Assembly: GCA_024663395.1 (NCBI GenBank)
Contig: JANFAH010000022.1
Coordinates: forward strand, 620,001-684,000
Reading direction: 5' to 3'
From: Pisolithus tinctorius
Lineage: Eukaryota > Basidiomycota > Agaricomycetes > Boletales > Pisolithaceae
DNA: 64,000 nt
A program made the position numbers and the translations under genes. Shown piece by piece: positions 25,556 through 36,830 of the stretch. How positions within the stretch are numbered: position 1 is the first letter of the stretch; every line of letters starts with the position of its first letter. Below the pieces are notes generated by a model. That model ran no database searches, was not told the DNA's origin, and saw only the letters and a program-made list of their open reading frames with translations.

Positions 25556-27289
25556 CCTGCAGAGTTTAGTGACAGATTCCTGTTCCAGCCTCAGGGAGTA
25601 TATGGCTCCCTACATTGTATCTCCACCATTTCCAAAGATGTTGACTCCATTCTCACACTTGCTTAAAGTGTTCAACCACATGATTCTGCCTTCCAAATTT
25701 GGAGAGGATCCTCACACCCTACCCATTTCTACAGCACTCCATCCATCAGATGCTCATTTTGCTAAGTCCATCAATCATGGCTGCCTCTTTGTCAATCATC
25801 TCGCTTGTCTCATTTGCCAGAGACAGTGGCTATGTATATCTGCCAGGCATTCTCACCAGCTTCCATCCTGAAGCCCCCTGGTTCATCCCATCATTGTCAG
25901 CCCCATCTCATCCCATGCAGCTTGGTCAGCATGTTCTCCTTGTCAGTATGACTTCCAGAAGGACATTCTTTGGTCACCTCAGGTCTGTCACTCAGTTAGA
26001 GAGGTCTTATGTGGTTGTTTTGGTCTCCCCAGTTGATGAAGCATATGGATCATTCCTCCCTGCTCGCTGCACTGTCTTTATTCCAATCTCATCCATCATT
26101 CTTCCTGTATTGTGACAGCTGCAGCATAGTCTACTGTTCTCCAGCCTCCCTGATCACATTCATGATGAGTATGACATGCATCTTGCCTTCTTACTGCAAG
26201 ATCCAGCAGAAGACATCCCCCCTTCTCCTCCATCAGAGCCCTGTTCATGAAGCTTTTGTTAACTTTGCTGAGAGGATGGAAGGGTGGGAGATGTGATTGC
26301 TTATGCTCCCATTGTCCCACAGACCCCAACACCCTAGCCCCCTTTGATGCCTGACTCATGCCCTTCAGTTCTGGAATTAATACTTCCCTATCTGGAAACA
26401 CCATCCATCTGTCATGCCATCTTTGGATCTAGAGATGTCTCCACTGAGATCTGACTTGCATTGCCACCCCCTAATGTGATATCAGTGTGCTTACTCAGCT
26501 TCTGACTCCATTTGACTCATTCTGTGATATTTTGACTGTCCTTGACTCATTTATTGCCAATACTTACCAATCTTCTTTGCTTGCTTACTTTTCATTTCTT
26601 GCTGACTCATCATGATTACTCAGTCCTTACTCATTACTTACCAAGTGTTTGTGCCTTGTTTGTCACAAGCTGTGCTCCCCCCACAGTATAGAAACCCCCA
26701 TGTACTTAGCTACACCCCAAGCAATCAAGCAATCAAGAAGCAATCCAGCAGTCAGTTCAGCTCAGCTCAGCATATCTCATCGTCAACAGTTGAGGCTCAT
26801 TTGGAAGAGTCTATCTGTCATCGTTCATGTCATCTGTAGTTGAGGCTCATTCAGAAGAGTCTATCTACCATCATTCATTATCTGAAGCTTCACCCACACT
26901 TAGTCAGCAGTCCTTGCTTAGTCATTCCTCCACTCCTGCATAGCTTGTCATTGACTTGTGCCAGGAGCACATTTTATTGAAGTCCATCATTCCAGAAGTC
27001 CTTTCAGCTGAACACCTTCACTCTGTCCAGCATCCCCCATTCAGTCATCACTCATTCATCTGCTCTTGTGTAACTTGTCAATGACTTGTGCCAGAAGCAC
27101 CTCCACTTGAAGTCCCCCCCCACATTAGGTTTTTCTGCACTCCAGGTTCTGCAGAGGCAAACCACCACTTGCTCTATATTGGTCTTTGGTGTTGGATTTC
27201 TTTGGTTTATACCAGCTTTCCACACTTTGACTTGCATTGGTGGACCCTTGTCTACATGCTGAATAGTGTCAATGTGCATATATGACCTT

Positions 27290-30200
27290 TACCATATGCA
27301 ACAAGCCATATAAATATGTGATCAATGCAAGGCAGGAAATGGAAGATGGTGACTGTGCCAGTAAACTTAGCTCAGATGACTCATTGATATCAATCTCCAG
27401 TGAGTTCTCTTGTGAGGAGCTTTGATGGTATACAAAGGACATGTTCCAGGATGCAGAGCAGTCCTGGTCTGTTTTCATCTTTTGTTGTGCATGATCATGA
27501 CAGTGTATGGTCCAAAGTCTGATGTGCCATAAAAAGCCTATTTGTTTTTGCTTTCAGATTGCAGTTGTGCATTACTTTGCCATGACAAGTATGTAATGTC
27601 ATCTGCTTGCAAATACATCCCTGTCCCCCTTTCTCCTTTGTCTCCTCACTCCTTGGAATGCCTCTGTCAAGATCTACCATGGCAGAAAATTGAGCACCTC
27701 CTGCCCTTCTCTTGAGGCTTGACCTCAATCACACTGATGATGTTATGATGATAAGTTATGCTAGTTTGTGAGAGAATTACACTTTTGTTGGTTTTTTTGC
27801 AGATGGTGGGAGTTGTGGGGGAGATCATCTTCCACCCTGGACAATGGTCACCCAAGTGAGTTTGTTGAAGGAGTTTGTTGAACAGTATCAGTTTCTTACA
27901 CAAGTTGATTTGTTGGCCATTTGTGATCAGCATTGTATTGCCATTGGTAGTCATTTATGTTTGCAGGGTTTGTGGGACCTCCTTCACCTTCATGCATGTA
28001 CAGAGTGCTGCAGTGTGGCTCCTTATGTTTTCAGGATGTTGAGTTGTCATCATTCTCTTTGCTTTCTGGTCAGTGAAGGTGCTCCTGCCATTCAGCAAGT
28101 GTATCTGGATAATGCTCAGGAGGGAAGTCATTGGCATATGCATGAGACTCAGCAGTGTCATCGAGGCTGTCAAATGGGAGAACTGTTTGACAACAGTGAA
28201 CAGACCACCATCGAGTTTCCTCCTCATCAGTCATTCAATCAGAAAGTGGAAGTCGTGAAGGAATGGCAGCAATGAATGAACCTATGTCACCTACAGCAGG
28301 GTGTGTGTGCTGTTTGTGCACAGTTGTTTTCCAATTGTGATTTGCAGGACATTTTGCTGACTCCAGGTATGTTGAAGCTCCTTTGTAATGATTATTTGCC
28401 ACAAAAGGTATGGCCATGAAGTTATGCCATTGACCTTTATTATGGCACACTTTCGTCTCCCAAGGGTCTGCATAGGTTGGATGATGTGGGCATCATCCAG
28501 ATGTGTGAGTGATGTTGTCATAGTTTGACAGGGAAGAGTCCATTGCAGCCTGTGGATGCCCTTGCCAACTTTCAGTACTATGGTTGGAGTGAACTGCCTT
28601 CTGAAGTAAGAGATGTTTTTCGATCTGCATCACCATTTGAGTTGGCATTGGTATCCTTGGCATGAGCATCTACCATTACACACCACCATCAATTGAAAAT
28701 GGTGCAAGGAGGACATTTGCCTGAAGAAGCTAGTCAGACTTATTCAAGGGGAAACATTGCAATCTTGCCTCAAGATCTCAAGATGTAACAGGGTTGCAAT
28801 GCATGCTGCTGCCTTCCATTGACAACATAAAGGACACTCTCTGTGTTGTATTCTGTGGTGGAAAGTTTAGACCTACTAAAGAAGTGCTCATGCAGTTTCA
28901 TCCCATGTTGGTGTTGAAGAGTAAGGTGGAGATTATGATCAATTTCCTCATTGCTGAAAATCAGTGGTATAAGCTTTGGAGTGTAAGATTTGACTGTGAA
29001 AATTTGGAAAGCCTGCTGTAGGGATGTGAAGACATTGTTCCTGTGCAAGGCATGCAGATCACTCATCTGCCATCATTGTTGTCAGATGTCAATGGAAGTG
29101 ATCACAATTGGCATGATTTATGTGGTGAACTTGTCATGGAGAATGTTGCATATATGATGGGGGATCATTCTTCCCAGAGTTGCCAGACCATGAAGGTGCA
29201 GGCAATGGCATACACACTTGGTCATGGGCAATTTGTGAGTAGCACTTCAGGTTCTCAGCTAGTGAATGACTCTGACCTGTACCTGATGAGTGTGTTGTTT
29301 CCACATTTGGATCCTTGGGGTATAGGGAGCTTTAATCCTCCTGAGAGGTCAAAAGCACAACAAATCCTGCTGGAATGTCAGGTGAGGAATTTGTTGAATC
29401 AGGTTGACTCTCCTTTCATGGGAGACTCCAGTTTTGCATTTGTCTGTTGGAACTTGGTACAGAAGTGAGAAGCTGGAGAGAACATTACATTTTCAATCAA
29501 GTCATGTCATTGCAGTGAGCTCGCATTGCAAATGTGCCAGTTATCTGATTGTGTTTGTGAGTTTGTAAAAAAGTGTTCAATGCGGTCCATTCCAAAGGCA
29601 CTTTCCACAGATGAAAAGAAGGTAATGCATTTGTTTTGTGAATTGACAGTGATTTCCAAAAAATTGCAGGGCAGCACAGGTTATAAGCTTTGTCATAGAA
29701 ATGAAATCCAGTCACTGACCCATGCTTTTGGAATTCCAGTGTTGTTTATTACACTTAATCCACATGATTTGTCTAATGTTCTGGTTGGTCACTTCAGGGG
29801 AAGCAGTGAAGGAGAGTGGCATATGATGTCCTCTTATCAGCAAGCAGCTTTCATTGCATCACATCCAGCTGCTGCAGCCATGGCCTTCCATGAGCAAATC
29901 CAGGCTTTCATACATGTCATTCTTTGATATAACCATGGAAGCAGGTTGTTTGGCAAGTGTTTAGCATACTATAGCATGGTAGAAGCTCAAGGTCATGGCA
30001 GCTTGCACTGTCACATGTTGGTGTGGGTGGGGGGAAATCCTAATCCCAATTGCTTGAGATCAAGAATGCAAGAAGATGGCATTTTTCAATCTCCTGTTAT
30101 ATGTTGGCTGGAAGATACCATCAAATGTGAAATACCTGGGATGACAGACATACTGGGTGTGGAAAATGATTTCCCCCCTTCTTACAATAATGACAATGAT

Positions 30201-32250
30201 GACCTTGATCCTTGTGTCAAATGTCCACCTCAAGTTGAAGAGCTCAACAAGTGAGCATTTGCTACCAAATTTCACAATTTTGTGAGGCAATTGGCTGGGA
30301 AATGTAACTGGCATCAACATACAGCAATGTGTTATAAACTTTTGAAGGCTGGAGAGGTTGCAGGAGATCATAATTGTTGAATGTGAATAGATGGTTCAGT
30401 GCACCCTTTCACAGCCCTTGATCCTGAAACAGGATCTATTTTGTTGTGAAGGCTTCATCCTTGGATCAATAATTTCAATGACATTGTCCTCTTTTTATTA
30501 CAATGTAACATGGACATTAAGTATATTGGTTCTGGACCAGCAGCCAAAGCACTCACTTATTATATTAGTGATTACATTGCTAAGGATGAGCTAAAGGTCC
30601 ATGTCAGTCTGCAAGCTTTACAGAGTGCTATTGAAAGCCATCAGGAACATTTTCACAACAACAACATGTTTTCTATTGAGTTTAGGAATAAGAATCTTCT
30701 TACTAAGACTGTCAATGTCATGATGGGGAGACATGAGATTTCCCATCAGCAGGTAATGAGCCACCTCATAGGTGGTGGTGATCATTATGCAAGTCATGAA
30801 TCCCATACTATACATTTCTACAAGTTTCTTGACATCATTGATCAATCTAACTGTATCAATTGTGATTGGCTGGATCATGTGCAGTGTTGTTCTCCACTGT
30901 ATGGTGCAAGTTGTGTCACCTGACCTGGTGATGGCACATTGACAGTTAACAGTGACACCATTGATTATTGTTTATGACCCACTTCTGACCCCTTTGACAG
31001 AATGTCCTTGTGGCAGTTCATTCAGTGAATGCAAAAAGCCATGAAGCTTAAGACTGGCGACCATGTAAAGAATTATGAAAGGACAGATTGCTTGACCAAA
31101 GTCAGGAATGATGGAAAGCACTCTGAACAAGATTGACCTCCCTACACTCATTGTGCCTGTGCAGAATTTTCAGATTCACATCATCCACAATATCATACTT
31201 ACAATCTCTGTGTTTGAAATTGTGTGGTTGTACCTGTTCTGATAGGTGATGCTATACCTCATCCTGATGGTTCAGAAAGTCATTGTGAAGATTTCTGTAA
31301 AAGCATGCTTATGCTCTTTAAACCATGGCAATGTCCTTGTGATCTTTTAGAGAGTCATCCTAATTGGTCAACAGCTTTCAAAAGCTGCCAGTTTCCTGAT
31401 GATATAGCTTGTTTAATTGAGAACTTTACCATTGAAGGGGAATGTAAAGATGCATGAACCTGTGAGAACATTGATTTGATGGATGCCAAGTGCACCTGAC
31501 AGCTTCCTGCTCCTTCAACACTTGCTGAAGAGAATCTTAATATAGGTCATCTTCATGAAGCCTTGATGGAAGATGCTCAACTTAATCCTGATTTTGATGA
31601 AGTTGACTGTCAGAATTCCCATCAGGAGGACATTCCTGAAGACAAGCAGCAGATAATACAAATGCTGAAGTTGCATCCACAATGGAACCTTTGCACTCCT
31701 GGAAGTGAAGGTAGTCTTGGAAGTGTTCAATGTTTGCAGGAAGGTATTGATGACGAGTTGGCTGTTCATAGCAGCATCATGACCACTGTGAAAAAGAGGA
31801 AAAGACCTGTGAATGCGGAGTGTGAAGAGGACAGAATGGACATTGAATGAGAAGGCATTGATGCATGCAAACTGTCCATAACTGTTCATTCTGTTTATGA
31901 CCAAGACACTTTGATGATGGACAGTAAGCAAACATCTGAAGTTGAGGATCAGGAAACCCATGCAAAGAACATTATAAGCGATTGGTGACTCTGAAAACAG
32001 TGAGCAAGTACATGCATTTAGTATCATAGCAGACCATATGATTGTGGAAAGGGATGACCAATTACTGATGTTCATTACTGGAATTGCAGGATCTGGGAAA
32101 AGCCATGTGATACATGCTATTCAGGATTTTTTTCAATGAATGCACTGCACACATGAACTTTTCTCAAGTGCTCCAACAGAGAGTGCAGCATCACTTATAG
32201 GTGGATACACAATTCATGCATTAACACTTCAGTCAACCCCCCTCGGAGAC
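27290..32250 (+). pseudogene. Helitron replicase (DUF6570, Rep, start of PIF1-like helicase), decayed and truncated
   Basis: Rolling-circle transposase of the basidiomycete Helitron type. In order: traces from about 27.3 kb; a DUF6570-like region (28.5-28.8 kb, LPSEVRDVFRSASPFELALVS); Helitron_like_N with GIPVLFITLNPHDLSN (29.73 kb); the HUH motif in GHGSLHCHMLVW (30.0 kb); NMDIKYIGSGPAAKALTYYI with the tyrosine pair and SDYIAK (30.55 kb); then the helicase Walker A GIAGSGKSHVI at 32.08-32.11 kb. The helicase stops at about 32.24 kb and no further helicase motif follows, so most of that domain is missing. In-frame TGA codons sit where Arg is expected, e.g. before YNHGSRLF and RLHPW. Element ends (5' TC, 3' CTRR hairpin) were not located. 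Confidence 0.85.
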
Positions 32251-32429
32251 CTATTAGGTCTGGAGATTGTGATATAAGTATTAACCTAATAGGTGTCATT
32301 TTGGTGGGAATTCACAACTTTTGGGGATTCTCCACCACCATTCCTGGAGATTCTCCAGAGCAGCAATTTAATAGGGATGGAGAGAATGTTTTCTCCATAA
32401 TATATATATATTATACATCAAATGAAAGG
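32240..32429. other. Junction region after the truncated Helitron
   Basis: The helicase frame ends in a short sequence with inverted motifs (GACCTATTAGGTC, CCTAATAGG) and two copies of the GGGATTCTCC / GGAGATTCTCC words that later build the minisatellite at 33.5 kb. No element boundary could be assigned. Confidence 0.35.
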
Positions 32430-32835
32430 GTAGCTGGGGTTCAAATTGGACTTTCTCCAGGCTAAATAGACCCCCTTTCCAGGTTGATCCTGGGCTTTCC
32501 CCAGGCTAAATAGACCTGCTTTCCAGGTTGAACCTGGGATTTCCCCAGGCTAAATAGACCCACTTGCCAGGGTGAACCTGGGCTTTCCCCAGGCTAAATA
32601 GACCCACTTGCCAGGGTGAACCTGGGCTTTCCCCAGGCTAAAAAGACCTGCTTTCCAGGTTGATCCTGGGATTTCCCCAGGCCAAATAGACCCACTTGCC
32701 AGGGTGAACCTGGGCTTTCCCTAGGCTAAATAGACCTACTTGCTAGGGTGAACCTGGGCTTTGCCCAGGCTAAATAGACCTGCTTTCCAGGTTGATCCTT
32801 GGCTTTCCCCAGGCTAAATAGACCCATTTTCCCAG
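32430..32835. repeat. 44-bp tandem repeat, about 9 copies
   Basis: The word GGCTAAATAGACC recurs every 44 bp (32461, 32505, 32549, 32593, 32637, 32681, 32725, 32769, 32813) with alternating CTTTCCAGGTTGATC and CACTTGCCAGGGTGAAC variants. No coding frame is convincing. Confidence 0.92.
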
Positions 32836-33464
32836 GCCATGGAAAGTTGGAAGCCATTCTTACAGAGTGACACAACTTGAGACCATCAATTATGGCACTT
32901 GCATTGGAATCCTAGGTGATCAGGAGGATTCCTTGAAAGGCAGGGGGGATGGAGGAGAACAGAAAGCAGGTGAGTGGTACAGGGGGAGAAAGGGGCAGGG
33001 CAGATGATAGAGGAAAGGGGAGGTAGAATGACACCTTCTGCATATGACAACAGAATCATCTGGGTGTTAACTCTCAGGAAACATCCCCCTGACCAAACAT
33101 TCCACTCATCCTTATGCACTCAAACTAACCTACCCTGTGCTTTAGCTCACCCTGCCCTTCATGCTGCTCCAACAAGATGATGGAGGACAGTTTGGACACC
33201 AACAAGCTCCCATGATGAAGTCAACAAATATACCATTGAAAAAACCCTGTGATTTTCAGAAGTTGGGACACTACCATCACCTCTTTGTCACCAGGAAAAT
33301 CACACAGCTGTGAGATGATGGAGACAAGGAACATGAAGCAGAGAGTATTGTTCTATGAACAAATGAACTGTTGAGTGGCTCAAACACTAACAACACCACA
33401 AGGTATATCAGCAGTTGGTGTAAAGGACAGAGAAGGTGATCCTCTAAGTGCATACTCCATGTCC
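32836..33464. other. Spacer between the two minisatellites
   Basis: Short unremarkable frames on both strands; nothing recognised. Confidence 0.4.
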
Positions 33465-34320
33465 TGCTGGGGATTGAGTCTATGTCATGTTGGGGATTCT
33501 CCTTGTCAAGTGTGGGGATTCTCCATGTCATGTTGGAGATTACCCATGGCCTGTGGGGGTTCTCCATGTCAACTGTGGGGATTCTCCATGTCAAGGATGG
33601 GGGTTCTCCATGCCATATTGGGGATTCTCCATGGCCCACTGGGGATTCTCCAAGTCATGTTGGAGATTCCCCATGTCAAGGATGGGGATTCTCCATGACC
33701 TGTGGAGATTCTCCATGTCAAGGATGGGGATTCTCCATGCCATGTTGGGGATTCACCATGGCCCACTGGGGATTCACCATGCCATGTTGGAGATTCTCTG
33801 TGGCCTACTGGGGATTCTCCATGCCATGTCAGAGATTCTCCATGGCCCACTGGGGATTCTCCATGTCATGTTGGAGATTCCCCATGTCAAGGATGGGGAT
33901 TCTCCATGTCATGTTGGGGATTCTCCATGTCATATTGGAGATTCTCCATGTCAAGGATGGGGATTCTCCATGGACCACTGGGGATTCTCCATGTCAAGGG
34001 TGGGGATTCTCCATGCTGTGCTGGGGATTCTCCATGGCCCACTGGGGATTCTCCATGTCATGTTGGAGATTCTTCATGTCAAGGATGGGGATTCTCCATG
34101 CCATGTTGGGGATTCTCCATGGCCCACTGGGGATTCTCCATGCCATGTTGGAGATTCTCCATATCAAAGGTGGGGATTCTCCATGGCCCACTGGTGATTC
34201 TCTATGTCAAGGGTGGAGATTCTCCATGTCATGTTGGCTACATGGTCTAGCTGGGCATTCTCCATGGCCCACTAGGGATTTTCCATGTCAAGTTGGAGAT
34301 TTTCCATCCTTGACATGGCA
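33465..34320. repeat. Minisatellite of 21-22 bp, about 39 copies
   Basis: Units begin GGGGATTCTCCATG and end in one of three tails: GCCCACT, YCATGTT (21-bp units) or TCAAGGAT (22-bp units). Reading the 21-bp units in frame gives heptapeptides such as GDSPWPT and GDSPCHV on + and GHGESPT on -, which explains the long frames over this stretch; the 22-bp units shift the frame. It is treated as satellite DNA, not as a gene. Confidence 0.93.
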
Positions 34321-34439
34321 GATCCCTACCCTTGACATCAATCACCTAGCACACCATAAGCCTTCTGGGCATCCCTGGATGCCACCAGTGCCCACCTTGA
34401 TATGGTACATGCAGTACAACAACATCAAGACAAGCATGC

Positions 34440-36060
34440 AAGGAGTGTCATACATATAATTAATGATCATCACAGGTGTGCCTGCAGGTGTAGGAGGTCC
34501 AACCTTTCCTGCTGAGTTCATCATCACCCAGCACAGCCAGCAGCTTCTACATGAGTTGGTGGACTTTGTTGACAATGTATCCTGGTTCAAGGTTGCTAGG
34601 CTTGCAGTGCTCAATGTGGAAGATCTGAACAGCATTGTGAATGATAGTTTACAACTTGACAGGCATGTAGTGGGGAGTAATCAATACCAATCTGCAGAAC
34701 TCCAGCATGGAAGCCACCCTTCTTGCCTGTAACATCAACACAGTACTTGTGCTTGAACTCCCTGCACAATGAGGTAATGTCCAATGGTGGAAGCTGAATG
34801 GTATACACTTTCCTTCCACTCTGCTGCCCAACACAGACAGACATCTGTGAGACATTGATATATGAACATTTTGATCCTGCAGTAACCATCTGCTTGACAT
34901 TGTTGTCCTCCTTCAAGTGCTCCTGCACATATCAACCAGAATGGTCACAATCAAGGTTAAATTCACACTCAACCATACTTTTGAAGGATTCTAGGATAGT
35001 CATGCTAGCCATGGCCTTCAAGCGGTTGTGATATGCATCATCAATAATCTCCTGGACCCTCTGCTTCCTTTCTGCAATTTTCTTTGGTGATGAAGCTTGT
35101 CACTTTCAGTCCAGCAATAGATCACCATTGCTGATACTGAAACCATTATGGAAAAGTCAGTAGTTGATGACCATTTGTATACCAGTGAAGACCTGACACA
35201 TGACAGGACCTTTCTTGCAGAAGACAATATATATCAGACTGCCCTGGGTCACACCAACCATCTCTTTGTACATGAACTGGATGAGGTCACCCAATGGATC
35301 ATGCACCACACTGCCATAGTAGACCATGACATCCTCCAGCACCTTGATGAGACATCATTGGATATAGCCTGTCTCCACCATTGACAACAGTATCAATGAG
35401 AGCTTCTTGACCAACCATGGCATGGAAACAGAACTCCTGCAGGGTCAGCCCACACAGGTATGGTTCTCCATCAATCCACTCACCTCTGAACTGAAGTCAT
35501 CATTGGTAAAGTGAGGTAACATCCAATGGTGGAAGCTAAATGGTATACACTTTCCTCCTACAACTCGGCCACCTGACACAGGTGGATATCTGTCAGACAT
35601 TGATATATGAACCTTTGGGTTCTGCAGTGACCATTCACAAGCAAGGTCAAGTCAGTTTATGCTCAATTGTAAAGTTACAAAATTATGTCTTGCCTACTAA
35701 ACCTAGTGCATGTTTTGATTTGTGTGCATCACCAAGTTTTCAATCATAGGGAATGAGTAGGCACACTGCACAGTCCCCAGACATAGCATGCAGTGGGGGA
35801 GAAATGAAATGTGGACAACAGCTTTTAAGAAATTGGTAAAGCCAGGAGTTGAGAACAGGATGGCTTCATCATCAACCTTTGCTTCTGAATGAACCTTCAA
35901 CTCCAAAGCATCCTGAGAACAAGTGAATTTCAAGGTCAGTAATAGGGGGGAACTGCTCAGTGCCCATCTCAGCCAGGTAGCCAAGCTGAAGACATGTGCA
36001 TCATGTTCATCACTGTGAGACTGCACTAGTACTGGCAAAGAGGACAGCACAAACAAGGGA
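34440..36060 (-). pseudogene. Unrecognised coding traces with a duplicated exon-like block
   Basis: The minus strand holds short frames that look protein-like, the best being 34611-34928, with [15 protein letters not shown] and [16 protein letters not shown] segment of about 125 bp at 34.77-34.90 kb is repeated with decay at 35.51-35.64 kb, the copy containing stops. A further frame at 35703-36056 reads EAILFSTPGFTNFLKAVV. No domain or family is recognised and no full gene model could be built. It could be remnants of a host gene with duplicated exons or cargo next to the Helitron. Confidence 0.35.
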
Positions 36061-36417
36061 TGTAGTCATGCACATCAGCCCCTCTACAAATCATGAATCA
36101 TCAGACACCTCCCAAAAAAACAATGGGCAGGTCAGACCATGCCACAGATATATTGAAACCTATAGGCTACCTCAGTAGGTGTGAAACTACTGAGGGAATA
36201 GTGAAGGGAATGTATCACTATGTATGCCTCTAAGGTGATTATGTAAGCATGGCTGAAGCGCACCTAAGTCACCACCACACTGGCACTTTATAATCTCCAA
36301 CAAGATAGGTGTCACCAGTCCAGCAAAAACACACAGGACAAACCAAATTGCAGACTGGACTTTGAGGCATCCAGCAACACATTATGTAAGGCAACACACT
36401 GTAAGATTAAACAGTCT
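36061..36417. other. Noncoding, nothing recognised
   Basis: No repeat, terminus or credible frame was seen. Confidence 0.4.
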
Positions 36418-36419
36418 TT

Positions 36420-36830
36420 GACTCTGTATCTACAGCATTAATGAATGGGAAGTACAAGGGTAGGAAGGGTATCATTGGCAAACACTGGGCCATGTATAGA
36501 ATTAGTGGGGATGAAGTCATTGACTCTGTATCTACAGTGTTAATAAATGGGAAGTATGAGGGTAGGAAGGGTATCATTGGTGAATGCTGGGCCATGTATA
36601 GAGTCAGTAGGGATGAAGTCATTGACTCTGTATCTACAGTGTTAATAAATGGGAAGTATGAGGGTAGGAAGGGTATCATTGGTGAATGCTGGGCCATGTA
36701 TAGAGTCAGTAGGGATGAAGTCTTCGACTCTGTATCTACAGTGTTAACAAATGGAAAGTATGAGGGTAGGAAGGGTATCCTTGGTGAGCAACTGGGTCAT
36801 GCATAGAATCAGTGGGGATGAGATGGTAAT
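36420..36830. repeat. 102-bp tandem repeat, 4 copies plus a degenerate tail
   Basis: GACTCTGTATCTACAG recurs at 36420, 36522, 36624 and 36726, exactly 102 bp apart (34 codons). Both a + frame (NGKYEGRKGIIGECWAMYR) and a - frame (PMIPFLPSYFPFINTVDTES) stay open through the array. A diverged copy extends to about 37.0 kb. Nothing independent shows that either frame is expressed. Confidence 0.88.

Larger units (their letters stand above)
5879..25614. mobile_element. Solo LTR, family C (about 978 bp net), split by A1
   Basis: Pieces 5879-6802 and 25561-25614 interrupt the family B LTR exactly between two segments that are contiguous in other copies. The termini are TGTGGG and CCTACA. The flanking tetranucleotides TCAT (5875-5878) and TTGT (25615-25618) both derive from TCGT; the same site reads TCAT in two other B LTR copies and TTGT in a third, so an ancestral CG there is well supported. 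There is no coding content and no second copy in the window, so the LTR identity rests on TG..CA ends and the 4-bp duplication. Confidence 0.6.
5633..27236 (+). mobile_element. Outermost solo LTR, family B, split by nested insertions
   Basis: Two pieces, 5633-5878 and 25619-27236, together match the complete family B LTR (compare 38817-40669). The LTR starts TGTCACACACC. The flanks are TCAG (5629-5632) and TTGG (27237-27240), which are the two CpG-decay products of a 4-bp duplication TCGG. It was cut by solo LTR C, which carries A1. The net length of about 1.86 kb equals the intact copy. The LTR-internal reading frame has a TGA at about 26.11 kb where sister copies have CGA. Confidence 0.8.

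Noticed and set aside
33482..34459. Long + strand frames of 180-325 codons
   Set aside because: They are products of the 21-bp minisatellite; 22-bp units shift them and both strands are equally open.
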